A stretch of DNA of 7,199 nucleotides, taken from NCBI GenBank assembly GCA_964487555.1, contig CAZART010000189.1, positions 1 through 7,199 of the forward strand, read 5' to 3'. Below the pieces are notes generated by a model. It had not been told where the DNA came from, ran no database searches, and saw only the letters and a program-made list of their open reading frames with translations. The number at the start of each line of letters is the position of its first letter. Position 1 is the first letter of the stretch. Positions 7,041-7,199 of the stretch are shown here, one piece after another. Origin of the DNA: CAZART01 sp964487555. GTDB lineage: Bacteria; Bacteroidota; Rhodothermia; Rhodothermales; VXPQ01. A program made the translations under genes and the position numbers.

Positions 7041-7123
7041 GGCGCTGTTCGATGAGGATTTGCCAAAGACCGGGGTTCGATGAGAGCCGCTTCGGCGCCG
7101 GCGCGTTGTAGTTCATCGCCATG
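7041..7123. other. Intergenic stretch after the aquaporin gene
   Basis: I see no gene and no terminator with a T-tract here. It holds a 10-bp direct repeat, GTTCGATGAG, at 7047-7056 and 7075-7084, and a perfect 10-bp palindrome, GCGCCGGCGC, at 7095-7104. A minus-strand frame (7195 down to 7007) crosses it, but its first third is the tandem repeat read in frame and its end lies inside the aquaporin gene, so I do not call it. Confidence 0.5.
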
Positions 7124-7199
7124 CACCGGCACGCGCCGCGGCGACACCGGCACGCGCCGCGGCGACACCGGCACGCGCCGCGGCGACACCGGCACGCGC
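7124..7199. repeat. 21-bp tandem repeat (at least 3.6 copies, continues past the window)
   Basis: Three identical 21-nt units (7124-7144, 7145-7165, 7166-7186) are followed by the first 13 nt of a fourth at the edge. Each unit begins CACCGGCACG and contains the perfect palindrome CGCCGCGGCG, so each copy can form a small hairpin. The unit is seven codons long and open in all six frames; on the + strand an ATG at 7121 would read HRHAPRR repeats, and on the minus strand VSPRRVP repeats. Exact identity between copies suggests recent slippage or a variable-number repeat. Whether it is coding cannot be told here. Confidence 0.92.

Noticed and set aside
7124..7199. Possible CRISPR array
   Set aside because: The 21-nt units are directly adjacent with no unique spacers between them.

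Overview
The window is a 7.2 kb, GC-rich (roughly 60%) stretch with five protein genes, all on the + strand. The first gene ends in a type IX secretion (T9SS) C-terminal sorting domain, which is essentially limited to the Bacteroidota/FCB group. Together with the GC content, a SurA-like lipoprotein and mostly leaderless-looking ribosome sites, this points to a Rhodothermota (Rhodothermales)-type bacterium or a close FCB relative. The phylum is an inference from these traits, not from a database match.

Left block (1-3241): a 5'-truncated secreted protein with a LamG-like domain, a beta-propeller-like body and a T9SS sorting domain overlaps, or directly abuts, a lipoprotein of the SurA/PpiC peptidyl-prolyl isomerase type. 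The lipoprotein is probably an envelope chaperone rather than an active isomerase. The tight junction suggests co-expression of an exported cargo with a folding factor.

Middle block (3242-5100): a quinone-type, FAD-dependent glycerol-3-phosphate dehydrogenase (glpD) follows. The 40-nt gap before it holds a 14-codon mini-ORF that overlaps both the upstream stop codon and the glpD start. About 180 nt past the glpD stop there is a clear rho-independent terminator hairpin with a T-tract.

Right block (5100-7040): an exported or membrane-anchored PHP-superfamily metallohydrolase (CehA/McbA-like) is followed 36 nt later by an aquaglyceroporin (glpF-like), which carries the only perfect Shine-Dalgarno sequence in the window. 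GlpF lets glycerol in, a kinase not seen here (GlpK) would phosphorylate it, and GlpD oxidises glycerol-3-phosphate to dihydroxyacetone phosphate. The PHP enzyme sits between the two glycerol genes and may supply the pathway from outside the cytoplasmic membrane, but that role is a guess.

Non-coding structure: a 14-nt exact inverted repeat (16 of 17 when extended) brackets the terminator, and its right arm contains the PHP start codon. The window ends in a 21-bp tandem repeat that runs off the edge. No RNA genes, CRISPR arrays, transposase genes or origins were seen. No gene-free stretch exceeds 300 bases; the longest is 4899-5150.
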